Positions 1 through 7,243 of a DNA stretch of 64,000 nucleotides are shown here, piece by piece (the first letter of the stretch is position 1; each line of letters starts with the position of its first letter). The position numbers were made by a program, and so were the translations under genes. The notes beneath the pieces are model-generated. The model was not told the DNA's origin and did not search any database. It worked only from the letters and a program-made list of their open reading frames with translations. The stretch spans positions 248,001-312,000 of the forward strand of contig NZ_JAIGNM010000003.1 of assembly GCF_019711495.1 (NCBI RefSeq), given 5' to 3'. The stretch is from Qipengyuania xiamenensis. GTDB lineage: Bacteria > Pseudomonadota > Alphaproteobacteria > Sphingomonadales > Sphingomonadaceae.

Positions 1-277
1 GGTTGGGCTCGCCGCGATAGGCAGCCATGTCGATCCGGCCCGAGCTTTCCATGTCGCGCATGTGGTCGATCGTGTCCTGCGTGGAATCGCCCAGCAGCCC
101 GGACTTGTTGTCGCCCTTGATGCTTTCGGTCGGCGACCCGGTTTTGCTGGTCAGGTGCTGCGCCTGATCGGCGACTTCCTGTGCCTGCGACCGGTGATCG
201 TCCTGCTCGTCATTATGCGTTTCGGGCGCGAGGCCCGACTGACGCGTTTCCTGGCTTTCTAACTTGCTGTCGGTCAT
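1..277 (-). CDS. Hypothetical hydrophilic, probably disordered protein (C-terminus beyond window edge)
   Basis: At least 92 residues are visible; the C-terminus lies beyond the left edge. The ATG at 277 follows a clear GGAG ribosome site. The protein is very polar, rich in Asp, Glu, Gln and Ser, with no hydrophobic segment or signal peptide, so it is probably cytoplasmic and disordered. The stretch STQDTIDHMRDMESSGRID is the most structured-looking part. I do not recognise a family. A GGAAC-N17-CGTT element sits just upstream, so membership of the EcfG general stress regulon is a reasonable inference. The encoded function is unknown. Confidence 0.75.
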   Translation of the reverse strand, partial: MTDSKLESQETRQSGLAPETHNDEQDDHRSQAQEVADQAQHLTSKTGSPTESIKGDNKSGLLGDSTQDTIDHMRDMESSGRIDMAAYRGEPN

Positions 278-299
278 GCAAATTCTCCTTTGCACAACC

Positions 300-325
300 A
301 ACGGGCGGCGACCCTTCCCAGTTCC
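300..325 (-). promoter_or_regulatory. Putative EcfG-type (general stress sigma factor) promoter
   Basis: On the minus strand GGAAC (325-321) is followed after exactly 17 bases by CGTT (303-300), matching the alphaproteobacterial EcfG consensus GGAAC-N16/17-CGTT. It lies 23 bases upstream of the ATG at 277, a fitting distance for a short leader with its GGAG site. Sequence match only; no transcript data. Confidence 0.6.
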
Positions 326-364
326 TATCTAGTAGGCCAGTTCCTATCGATTGTCCGGTTCCTA
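318..364 (-). repeat. Three direct copies of TAGGAACYGG at 18-19 base spacing
   Basis: On the minus strand the decamer TAGGAACCGG or TAGGAACTGG occurs at 364-355, 346-337 and 327-318. Each copy contains the GGAAC -35 core, but only the copy nearest the gene has a CGTT at the right distance. The farthest copy overlaps the stop codon of the upstream dehydrogenase gene. This may be a promoter array or a protein-binding repeat. Confidence 0.6.
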
Positions 365-1234
365 CCGCGTGGGTTTCGGTTCTTCGCCCGAGTAATCGTA
401 GAAGCCACGACCGGTCTTGCGGCCGAGCCATCCGGCTTCGACGTATTTCACAAGCAGCGGCGCAGGCCGGTACTTGGTGTCACGCGTGGTCTTGTAGAGC
501 ACCATCAGGATGTCGAGGCAGGTATCGAGCCCGACGAAATCGGCCAGCTGGAGCGGTCCCATCGGGTGGTTGAGGCCAAGACGACAACCCTTGTCGATAT
601 CCTCAATCCCGGCAGTCGACTGGCCGAGCACGAAGACAGCCTCGTTGATCATCGGCAGGAGGATGCGGTTGACGACGAAGCCGGGCTCGTCCTGGCTAAG
701 GACCACTTCCTTGCCCAGCGCCTCGGCGAAGGCCTTGGTGCGGTCGGTGGTCGTGGCCGAAGTCGCAAGGCCGGGGATGACTTCGATCAGGCCCATCACG
801 GGCACGGGATTGAAGAAGTGCAGTCCGATGAAGCGCGCCGGATCGGGTGAATAGTTCGCCATGCGCGTGATCGGGATCGAGCTGGTGTTCGATGCCATGA
901 TCGCATCGGCGGCAAGCTGCTCTCCCGCCTTCTCGAAGATCGCCTTCTTGATCTCTTCCTTCTCGGTTGCGGCCTCGATGATCAGTTCGGCCTCGCCCAT
1001 GCGGCTATAGTCGCCGACCGGAGTGATGCGCTTCATGGCGGCTTCCGCCTCGGCGATCTCGATCTTGCCGCGGCCGACAAGCTTGCCGAACGCCTTGTCG
1101 ATGCCCGCCACGGATTTCTCGGCCACGTCGAGGCTGACGTCGGCCAGCAGCACGTCCATGCCGTGCTGGGCAATAGTCTGGGCGATACCCGAACCCATCT
1201 GTCCGGCGCCGATGATGGCGATCGTCTTGCTCAT
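362..1234 (-). CDS. hbd: 3-hydroxybutyryl-CoA dehydrogenase
   Basis: A 290-residue cytoplasmic enzyme that interconverts acetoacetyl-CoA and 3-hydroxybutyryl-CoA with NAD(P), in fatty acid or butanoate metabolism. The N-terminal Rossmann motif GAGQMG is at residues 9-14. The catalytic-region motifs SNTSSIPIT and [11 protein letters not shown] follow near residues 115-145, and the C-terminal helical domain begins after [16 protein letters not shown]. Length is normal. The ATG at 1234 was chosen over an in-frame ATG nine codons upstream because AAGGGA precedes it. It lies 60 bases downstream of the cobalamin adenosyltransferase gene on the same strand. Confidence 0.93.
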   Translation of the reverse strand: MSKTIAIIGAGQMGSGIAQTIAQHGMDVLLADVSLDVAEKSVAGIDKAFGKLVGRGKIEIAEAEAAMKRITPVGDYSRMGEAELIIEAATEKEEIKKAIFEKAGEQLAADAIMASNTSSIPITRMANYSPDPARFIGLHFFNPVPVMGLIEVIPGLATSATTTDRTKAFAEALGKEVVLSQDEPGFVVNRILLPMINEAVFVLGQSTAGIEDIDKGCRLGLNHPMGPLQLADFVGLDTCLDILMVLYKTTRDTKYRPAPLLVKYVEAGWLGRKTGRGFYDYSGEEPKPTR

Positions 1235-1294
1235 CGAGAAATCCCTTCGCATGTGCAGCAAAGCGCGCGGCTTAGCGAAGGGAGGAGGGGCTGG

Positions 1295-1870
1295 CTAGCG
1301 GTTAGCGCCCGGAATCCACTTCACGTCGCCCTTGCCCCCGTCATTGGCCACGCGGGCGAGGACGAAGAGATAATCGGACAGCCGGTTGATGTAGGCGAGC
1401 GCTTGCGGATTGGTGGGCTCGGCATCCGCCATGGCGGTCATCGCGCGTTCTGCGCGACGGGCACTGGCCCTGGCCACATGGAGGCGGGCGGCCTGCTCGC
1501 TTCCGCCCGGCAGCACGAAGCTGGTGAGCGGCTCGAGGTTTTCGTTGAGCGCATCGATAGCCTTTTCCAGCCATTCGACCTGCGCAGGCACGATCCGCAG
1601 GACCATTTCCGAAGGGGCGAAGTCGCCATCTTCCGCAGGCGTAGCAAGGTCGGCACCGAGGTCGAACAGGTCGTTCTGGATGCGATAGATTGCATCCGCA
1701 TGCCCGCCCTCGCCCAGCGCTACTGCCGCAAGGCCGAGCGAACTGTTTGCCTCGTCCACCGCGCCGATGGCTTCCATCCGGACGGCGTGCTTGGGCAGGC
1801 GCGAGCCATCAACCAGCCCGGTCGTGCCGTCATCGCCTGTGCGGGTGTAGATCTTGTTGAGCTTGACCAC
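1295..1870 (-). CDS. pduO: PduO-type cob(I)alamin adenosyltransferase
   Basis: A 191-residue enzyme that transfers the adenosyl group of ATP to cob(I)alamin, making coenzyme B12. The diagnostic N-terminal ATP-binding motif KIYTRTGDDGTTGL is at residues 6-19, and VDEANSSLG and RRAERAM follow as in trimeric PduO-type enzymes. The start is GTG at 1870, 13 bases after the HIG1-type gene's stop, so the two are probably co-transcribed. Such enzymes supply cofactor to methylmalonyl-CoA mutase or other B12 enzymes; none is in this window. Confidence 0.93.
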   Translation of the reverse strand: MVKLNKIYTRTGDDGTTGLVDGSRLPKHAVRMEAIGAVDEANSSLGLAAVALGEGGHADAIYRIQNDLFDLGADLATPAEDGDFAPSEMVLRIVPAQVEWLEKAIDALNENLEPLTSFVLPGGSEQAARLHVARASARRAERAMTAMADAEPTNPQALAYINRLSDYLFVLARVANDGGKGDVKWIPGANR

Positions 1871-1883
1871 TGCCGGCCGCTCG

Positions 1884-2114
1884 TCAGCTGGCGGCAGCCA
1901 TCATAACGGCGAGCACGACGATCGCGGCGGCCTGCCACTTCACGCGCGCCATCATCGCCTTGTTCTGCTTGAGCTGCATCTCGGTCGCATCGACCTGTTG
2001 GCCGCTTTCGAGATCGACCTTCGTGCTTTTGAGGAATGCGATCACTCCCCGGACGAGCGAGACGACGACCATGACCATGGCTGCGAGCAGGACGATGATG
2101 AATACAGTGTTCAT
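1884..2114 (-). CDS. Small HIG1-domain / twin transmembrane protein
   Basis: A 76-residue inner membrane protein with two hydrophobic segments, at residues 2-27 and about 56-75, separated by a charged loop. The layout and length fit the bacterial HIG1-like twin transmembrane family, whose mitochondrial relatives bind respiratory complexes. It lies 9 bases after gluQRS and 13 bases before the adenosyltransferase gene on the minus strand. The assignment rests on topology and size, with no catalytic motif to see. Confidence 0.75.
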   Translation of the reverse strand: MNTVFIIVLLAAMVMVVVSLVRGVIAFLKSTKVDLESGQQVDATEMQLKQNKAMMARVKWQAAAIVVLAVMMAAAS

Positions 2115-2123
2115 GCCGCCTAC

Positions 2124-2954
2124 TTAGGCACTCGCCAGCGTAATTCCAGTGGGGAATTCCCCTGCCCTCAGGCGGGCTGCAAGCTCCTTGCCATCCTCGC
2201 CTTGCTTGCGGCGATCGGCGAGACTGGGCGAATTGCGGCGCTTGGCCAGTTTCTCGCCGGTATCGTCGAGCAGGATCGGATGGTGGTGCCACGTCGGCAC
2301 GGGCAGGTGCAGCAGTTCCTGCAGGACGCGGTGGATATGCGTCACCGCGAAGAGGTCCTGCCCCCGCGTGACCAGCGTGACGCCATCGGCTGCATCGTCG
2401 AGCGTCGCGGCGAGGTGATAGCTGGCAGGCGCATCCTTGCGCACCAGCACCACGTCCCCGAACACGCGCGGATCGGCGATCTGCGTTCCGCCGACCTCGT
2501 CCTCCCAGAACTGTTCGCCAACCTCGGCCATGGCGCGGTCTGCATCGAGCCGCAGGGCAGCAGGCTTTTCCGGGTCGAGCAGGCGGCCCTTGCAGGTCCC
2601 GGGATAGATCGCGCCTTCCGGCCCCATGCGCGGCTTGAGCGCCAAGATCTGCTTGCGCGTGCAGCTGCACGGATAGAGTAATCCGCGCCCCAGCAGGTCA
2701 CGGGCGACCTGCTCATAGCTTTCGAGCCGCGTCGATTGCGCCGGCACCTCTTCCCACTCCAACCCGAGCCAGGCGAGGTCTTCGCGGAATTCCTCCGGCT
2801 TTTCGGGAAGCGAGCGTTCGCCATCGATATCCTCGACGCGGAGAAGAAAACGACCTCCGCGTTCCTTCGCAAGATCATGCGCGACTATGGCCGAATAGGC
2901 ATGACCGAGATGCAGCGAGCCATTCGGACTTGGGGCGAAGCGGGTAACGGTCAT
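2124..2954 (-). CDS. gluQ: Glutamyl-Q tRNA(Asp) synthetase
   Basis: A 276-residue paralogue of glutamyl-tRNA synthetase lacking the anticodon-binding domain. The family attaches glutamate to the queuosine base in tRNA-Asp. RFAPSPNGSLHLGHA at residues 5-19 holds the HIGH-like motif. CSCTR and YPGTC form the probable zinc site near residues 100-130. KLAKRRN near residue 230 is the KMSKS-like motif. The ATG at 2954, preceded by AAAGGGG, was preferred to an upstream in-frame start. It is the first gene of a four-gene minus-strand run. A queC gene at 23 kb shows that queuosine chemistry is present. Confidence 0.92.
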   Translation of the reverse strand: MTVTRFAPSPNGSLHLGHAYSAIVAHDLAKERGGRFLLRVEDIDGERSLPEKPEEFREDLAWLGLEWEEVPAQSTRLESYEQVARDLLGRGLLYPCSCTRKQILALKPRMGPEGAIYPGTCKGRLLDPEKPAALRLDADRAMAEVGEQFWEDEVGGTQIADPRVFGDVVLVRKDAPASYHLAATLDDAADGVTLVTRGQDLFAVTHIHRVLQELLHLPVPTWHHHPILLDDTGEKLAKRRNSPSLADRRKQGEDGKELAARLRAGEFPTGITLASA

Positions 2955-3081
2955 TGGCCCCTTTCTAGCGGCCCGCCGGTGCATAGGCACGGGATAAGCC
3001 TGTGGATAGCTGGTGCGTAACAGTCTTGACGCTTGAATCTGCGCATGGATGTATCGGCGCAGTCAGGGAGGGACGCAAGAA

Positions 3082-3690
3082 GTGTTCAAAGCCGAACTGA
3101 TCGAGAGAGCCGCAAGGTTCCGCTCCGCAGCGGAGGATCCGACCCGCAGTCTCCAGTCCTGCCCGTCGCTGGTACTGAACGCGGACTACACGCCGCTATC
3201 CTATTACCCGCTCAGCCTGTGGCCGTGGCAGACAGCGATCAAGGCGATCTTCCTCGACCGTGTGGACGTCATCGCGACCTATGAGCGCGAGGTCCATTCG
3301 CCCAATCTCGACATGAAAATCCCCAGCGTGATCGCGCTGAAGCAATATGTGAAGCCGTCCGAATTTCCGGCCTTCACGCGCTTCAACCTGTTCCTGCGCG
3401 ACCGGTTTTCCTGCCAGTTCTGCGGCGACCAGAGCAACCTGACCTTCGACCACGTCGTCCCGCGCCGGTTGGGCGGCAAGACCACGTGGGAAAACATCGC
3501 CACCGCCTGCGCGCCCTGCAACATGAGGAAGGGCGGACGGACGCCGAAACAGGCGGGGATGCAGCTCTATGCCGAGCCGATCCGCCCGACGCACTGGCAG
3601 CTGCAACAGCACGGCAAGATGTTCCCGCCCAACTACCTCCACGAAACGTGGCGAGACTGGCTCTATTGGGACATCGAACTGGAGGAGTGA
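3082..3690 (+). CDS. HNH endonuclease family protein
   Basis: A 202-residue protein with a C-terminal HNH domain. CQFCGD near residue 113 and CAPCNMRKGGRTP near residue 144 form the zinc knuckle, and FDHVVPRRLGGKTTWENI between them carries the catalytic His-Asn residues. The first 95 residues are the conserved extension seen in widespread chromosomal HNH proteins of alphaproteobacteria. The family probably cuts or nicks DNA, but the in vivo role is unknown. GTG at 3082 is chosen because GGGAGG sits about nine bases before it. No restriction partner or mobile element is adjacent. Confidence 0.85.
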   Translation: MFKAELIERAARFRSAAEDPTRSLQSCPSLVLNADYTPLSYYPLSLWPWQTAIKAIFLDRVDVIATYEREVHSPNLDMKIPSVIALKQYVKPSEFPAFTRFNLFLRDRFSCQFCGDQSNLTFDHVVPRRLGGKTTWENIATACAPCNMRKGGRTPKQAGMQLYAEPIRPTHWQLQQHGKMFPPNYLHETWRDWLYWDIELEE

Positions 3691-3705
3691 GGACTCCCCG
3701 TTTTT
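3684..3705 (+). terminator. Weak Rho-independent terminator after the HNH gene
   Basis: GGAGT (3684-3688) pairs with ACTCC (3693-3697) around a four-base loop, followed by CCG and TTTTT. The stem overlaps the stop codon of the HNH gene. With only five pairs it is a weak candidate. Confidence 0.35.
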
Positions 3706-3711
3706 GGCGGC

Positions 3712-4089
3712 CTAGTCAGGTAGTTCCCTGGACTGTCTCCGGTCGCCGCGAAACACCAGTTTCCCGGCACCGACACATATCGCGCCGATTATCATCGCCA
3801 AACCGGCAGCTGCTCGGCCGTCCAGATCCCAAAAGACTATGCCAAGCACCACGGGCGCAGCGGTCAAGAAGGCGCAGGCAATCAGGAAGAGAAGAACTTT
3901 CCAGCTAACGAAGTCGCCATTCGCGAAATCACTCTGGACCCACTCGAGATAGATCCAGAAGAACCAACCCGCAGCGACAACCCCAAATAGCCACGTGTAA
4001 AGCCCTTCATCGGCGAACAGACTGACTAGAAACGCGGCAACGCTCATCCAGATCAGTGCTGTGCGTAGGTGTGCGCTTTCCAGGTTCAC
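3712..4089 (-). CDS. Small integral membrane protein translationally coupled to kynU
   Basis: A 125-residue protein with about four hydrophobic segments (near residues 11-26, 32-50, 69-92 and 98-113) and a short basic C-terminal tail. I recognise no family. The start is GTG at 4089, within the overlap GTGA that also ends kynU. A longer upstream frame exists but would run back through kynU. It is therefore the fourth gene of the kynA-kynB-kynU operon. A role in moving tryptophan catabolites is possible but unsupported by any motif. Confidence 0.7.
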   Translation of the reverse strand: MNLESAHLRTALIWMSVAAFLVSLFADEGLYTWLFGVVAAGWFFWIYLEWVQSDFANGDFVSWKVLLFLIACAFLTAAPVVLGIVFWDLDGRAAAGLAMIIGAICVGAGKLVFRGDRRQSRELPD

Positions 4090-5303
4090 GTGACAGCCGC
4101 TCGCTCGCGGAATTCGTCGCGCTGCCACTCGCCGCTTTCCAGCACCTCGGCCAGATGGCGCGCGGCCTCGGCCATGTCTTCGAAACGCAAGTAAGCGGGC
4201 GCGAACCCGAAGCGGAGGATGTCGGGATCGCGGAAGTCGCCGATCACGCCGCGGGCGATCAGGGCCTGGCAGATGGCGTAGGCTTCGGGATGGCGGAAGG
4301 AGAGCTGGCTGCCGCGGGCCGAGGGCTCCGACGGGCTGACGAGGTCCAGTTCGAGGCCTCGCTCGGTGAGGCACTGGCGGAAGAATTCGGACAGCTTCTG
4401 CGACTTAGCATAAAGCTGCTCGACGCCTATTTCAGCAATCAGCTCGACGCCGACTTCCAGCGCCGCGACCCCAAGGATGCCGGGCGTCCCGCACAGCAGT
4501 CGCTCGATGCCCGGTGCCGGCGTGTAGTCATCACTGAAGGCGAAGGGTTTTGCGTGACCCATCCAGCCGGACAGCGGCTGATTGGAGTTCTCGATGTGCC
4601 GCTCGGCAACGAAGGCGTAGGCGGGCGCGCCGGGGCCGCCGTTGAGGTATTTGTAGCCGCAGCCCACGGCGAAGTCGGCGTTGCAGCCGTTGAGATCAAC
4701 CGGAAGCGCGCCGCCCGAATGCGACAGGTCCCACAGCACCAGCGCACCGGCGTCGTGCGCAGCGCGCGTCAGCTCGGCCATGTCGAACAGTTCGCCGGTC
4801 TTGTAGTGTGCGTGCGTAAGCACCAGCAGCGCGGCATCTTCGTCCAGCGCCTCGAGCAGCTTGTCGCGCTCGGCCAGCCGGCGTTCGGCAAGGCCCTGCC
4901 CTTCCAGCCCTTCGATCATGTAGATGTCGGTCGGGAAATTACCCGGCTCGCTGAGAATCACTTTTCGGCCCGGCCGCATGGCCAGAGCAGCGGACATCAG
5001 CTTGAACAGGTTCACCGAGACGCTGTCGGCAACGATGACTTCATGCGCTTTTGCACCGATCAGCGGGGCGATCTTGGCACCGACACGGGTGGGCAGGTCG
5101 ATCCAGCCAGCACTGTTCCAACTGCGGATGAGGTCGCGGCCCCATTCCTCGCGCACGACCTGTTCAAGCCGTGCGGGTGTCGCGATGGGAAGGCATCCCA
5201 GCGAATTGCCGTCGAGGTAGATGACCCCTTCGGGCACATCGAAACGGTCGCGGAATTGCGTCAGCGGGTCACCCGCATCGAGCTGTCTTGCGCGCTCAAT
5301 CAT
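4086..5303 (-). CDS. kynU: Kynureninase
   Basis: A 405-residue PLP enzyme that cleaves kynurenine to anthranilate and alanine. FDVPEGVIYLDGNSLGC near the N-terminus and CGYKYLNGGPGAP near residue 215 are hallmark motifs; the lysine of the second is the PLP-binding residue. Length is normal. The ATG at 5303 overlaps the end of kynB by eight bases, and the stop overlaps the next gene by four, so the operon is tightly coupled. With kynA and kynB it completes the tryptophan to anthranilate route. Confidence 0.96.
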   Translation of the reverse strand: MIERARQLDAGDPLTQFRDRFDVPEGVIYLDGNSLGCLPIATPARLEQVVREEWGRDLIRSWNSAGWIDLPTRVGAKIAPLIGAKAHEVIVADSVSVNLFKLMSAALAMRPGRKVILSEPGNFPTDIYMIEGLEGQGLAERRLAERDKLLEALDEDAALLVLTHAHYKTGELFDMAELTRAAHDAGALVLWDLSHSGGALPVDLNGCNADFAVGCGYKYLNGGPGAPAYAFVAERHIENSNQPLSGWMGHAKPFAFSDDYTPAPGIERLLCGTPGILGVAALEVGVELIAEIGVEQLYAKSQKLSEFFRQCLTERGLELDLVSPSEPSARGSQLSFRHPEAYAICQALIARGVIGDFRDPDILRFGFAPAYLRFEDMAEAARHLAEVLESGEWQRDEFRERAAVT

Positions 5304-5943
5304 CGGCCAGCTCCCGCAAGATCGCGCGGCACAGGCCTGCATCGCCGCCGCCGACCTTCAGCGGGAGAGCGATCAGTTCGTACCGCCCTTCCTCCACGTC
5401 ATCGAGCACCAGCCCTTCGAGGATGCGCATATCGTGCTTCAGCACTGCCTTGTGCGCATCCATGGTCTTGCTGTCCTGCGGATCGACGCTCGGCGCGTCG
5501 GTGCCGACCAGTTTGACGCCCTGCATCGCGAGCCATTCGATGGTTTCATCGGCGATCGGCAACCAGTCGCTGCGCCATTCGTCATGCGGGAATTCGTCCC
5601 ACGTCCTGAAGAGGACGCGGTCCACGCTGTCGATATGGGGAAGGTCGGCGACATCGATCCGCCTCGTCACACTTCGTGCATCCACCACCAGGCACGTTCC
5701 GATGTACGGATCGATCTCCATGCTGGCGGCATCGAGACCGTCCTCGGCATAGTGGAGCGGCGCATCGGCATGTGTGCCCGAATGCGTGCTCATCGTCATC
5801 CTGCCGACATTGACCGGCGAGCCTTCCTCCATCCGCCACGTCCGCTCGAACGAGAATTCGGTATCGCCGGGCCACACCGGCAGGCCCGGCCGCAGGACCT
5901 GGCTGATGTCCCAGATGCGGCGCTTGCTCTTGTACGAACTCAC
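5296..5943 (-). CDS. kynB: Kynurenine formamidase (arylformamidase)
   Basis: A 215-residue metal-dependent hydrolase that turns N-formylkynurenine into kynurenine and formate. The cyclase-family signature HSGTHADAPLHY, near residue 52, holds the zinc ligands. WDISQVLRPGLPVWPGD near the N-terminus is also typical of KynB. The start is GTG at 5943 inside the GTGA overlap with the kynA stop; longer in-frame starts lie within kynA. It ends eight bases inside kynU. Confidence 0.95.
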   Translation of the reverse strand: MSSYKSKRRIWDISQVLRPGLPVWPGDTEFSFERTWRMEEGSPVNVGRMTMSTHSGTHADAPLHYAEDGLDAASMEIDPYIGTCLVVDARSVTRRIDVADLPHIDSVDRVLFRTWDEFPHDEWRSDWLPIADETIEWLAMQGVKLVGTDAPSVDPQDSKTMDAHKAVLKHDMRILEGLVLDDVEEGRYELIALPLKVGGGDAGLCRAILRELADD

Positions 5944-6731
5944 AGTGCAGTCCTGACGCTGAGCAGTTCGGGGAAGAATGCTGCCTTCAGCACTCCGGCG
6001 AGATAGGGCACGCCGGGCGTGCCGCCGGTCCCCTTCTTGAAGCCGATGATGCGTTCGACCGTCTTGAGATGGCCGAAGCGCCAGCGCTGGAAATGATATT
6101 CGAGATCGACCAGCTTTTCGGCAAGTTCGTAGAGATCCCAATATTCCTTCGGGTCGCGGTAAATCTGCGCCCACGCGGCCTCGACTTCGGGCGAATGTTC
6201 CCACGTGGCAGCGTGAGCGCGTTCGAGAACCTCTTGGGGAATATCGAAACCGCGCCGCGCCAGCAGGGCTATGGCTTCGGCATAGATGCTCTTGCGGGTA
6301 AGCTCTTCGCGCAGCCCAGCTGCCACTTCGGGCGTTGCCTCGTGCATCGTAATCATGTCCGGATTGCGCCCGCCGAGGAGGAATTCCATCATCCGGTACT
6401 GCGCGCTCTGGAACCCGCTCGATCCGCCCAGATGCGGGCGGATGGTCGAGTAGTCATGCGGGGTCATCGTGCTGAGCACGTCCCAGCTCTGGATCAACTG
6501 GCCCTGCGCGCGCGCGACACGCGCAAGCATCTTGAACGAGGGCCTCAGCCGGTCCTCCCGGATGCACTCTCGCGCCTCGAGCAATTCGTGCAGGCAGAGC
6601 TTGAGCCAGAGTTCGCTGGCCTGGTGGACGATGATGAACAGCATCTCGTCATGCGCGTCGCTTGCGGGATGCTGCGCGGCCAGGATGCGGTCGAGATCGA
6701 GATAGCTCGAATAGGTGACGTCTGAACTCAT
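5940..6731 (-). CDS. kynA: Tryptophan 2,3-dioxygenase
   Basis: A 263-residue haem dioxygenase that opens the indole ring of L-tryptophan to N-formylkynurenine. MLFIIVHQASELWLKL near residue 29 is the substrate-pocket motif, and KKGTGGTPGVPYL near the C-terminus is the conserved GTGG loop. Length fits bacterial enzymes. It is the first gene of the kyn operon. A short inverted repeat lies immediately before its ATG. Confidence 0.96.
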   Translation of the reverse strand: MSSDVTYSSYLDLDRILAAQHPASDAHDEMLFIIVHQASELWLKLCLHELLEARECIREDRLRPSFKMLARVARAQGQLIQSWDVLSTMTPHDYSTIRPHLGGSSGFQSAQYRMMEFLLGGRNPDMITMHEATPEVAAGLREELTRKSIYAEAIALLARRGFDIPQEVLERAHAATWEHSPEVEAAWAQIYRDPKEYWDLYELAEKLVDLEYHFQRWRFGHLKTVERIIGFKKGTGGTPGVPYLAGVLKAAFFPELLSVRTAL

Positions 6732-6733
6732 GT

Positions 6734-6756
6734 ACGAAGCCCTAGCGCGACTTCGT
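6734..6756 (-). promoter_or_regulatory. Short hairpin abutting the kynA start codon
   Basis: ACGAAG (6756-6751 on the minus strand) can pair with CTTCGT (6739-6734), leaving an 11-base loop that contains AGGG, the probable kynA ribosome site. The hairpin ends two bases before the ATG. It could modulate kynA translation, but a 6-bp stem is not rare. Confidence 0.35.
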
Positions 6757-6767
6757 CACAGATGAAA

Positions 6768-7238
6768 CTACTGGTCGATCACGCGGGTTTGGGGGTGGTG
6801 CTTGTCGAGGTGCTTCTTCACCGTCTTCAGGTTCCGCGAATTGGACCGGTAGACGATGTCGAAGGCATCTCCGACAATCGGAACCGAACCCACGGCCGTG
6901 TCGATACCGATGCGCCCCATCATGTGCCACAGCTTCCATTTGGGAAGGCCGAGATTGCGCGCTTCCCATACCAGATAGCTGCCCATGGCTGCGGTGATGA
7001 TATCGCCGATCACAGGCACCAGCCCGACGATCGTATCGAGACCGATGCGGTAATTCGTCCCCGGCAGGACCATGCTCCGCTCGAGGATCATTTCCATCGC
7101 CTCGATCCTGCGACGGATCGAGTGCGGGTCATTTCCCGTGGGAAAATCGAAGCGAAGCGGGCCGGCACCGGCCTGCGATCCGAAACCGTCCTGCCTGCTG
7201 GCATCGGGTTCTATCGGAGTAAGGCGATTGTCTTCCAT
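6768..7238 (-). CDS. DUF4112 domain-containing protein
   Basis: A 156-residue protein of the DUF4112 family, function unknown. After a polar N-terminal 45 residues come ILERSMVLPGTNYRIGLD and two related glycine-rich hydrophobic segments, LVPVIGDIITAAMGSYLV and GSVPIVGDAFDIVYRSNSRN. These are the family's signature PxxGD repeats and may be membrane-associated. It begins five bases after the solute-binding lipoprotein gene ends, so they are probably co-transcribed. Confidence 0.85.
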   Translation of the reverse strand: MEDNRLTPIEPDASRQDGFGSQAGAGPLRFDFPTGNDPHSIRRRIEAMEMILERSMVLPGTNYRIGLDTIVGLVPVIGDIITAAMGSYLVWEARNLGLPKWKLWHMMGRIGIDTAVGSVPIVGDAFDIVYRSNSRNLKTVKKHLDKHHPQTRVIDQ

Positions 7239-7243
7239 GCGAC

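Noticed and set aside
3049..3081. ATG start for the HNH gene 11 codons upstream
   Set aside because: It would place the strong GGGAGG ribosome site inside the gene. GTG at 3082 is at the proper distance from that site.
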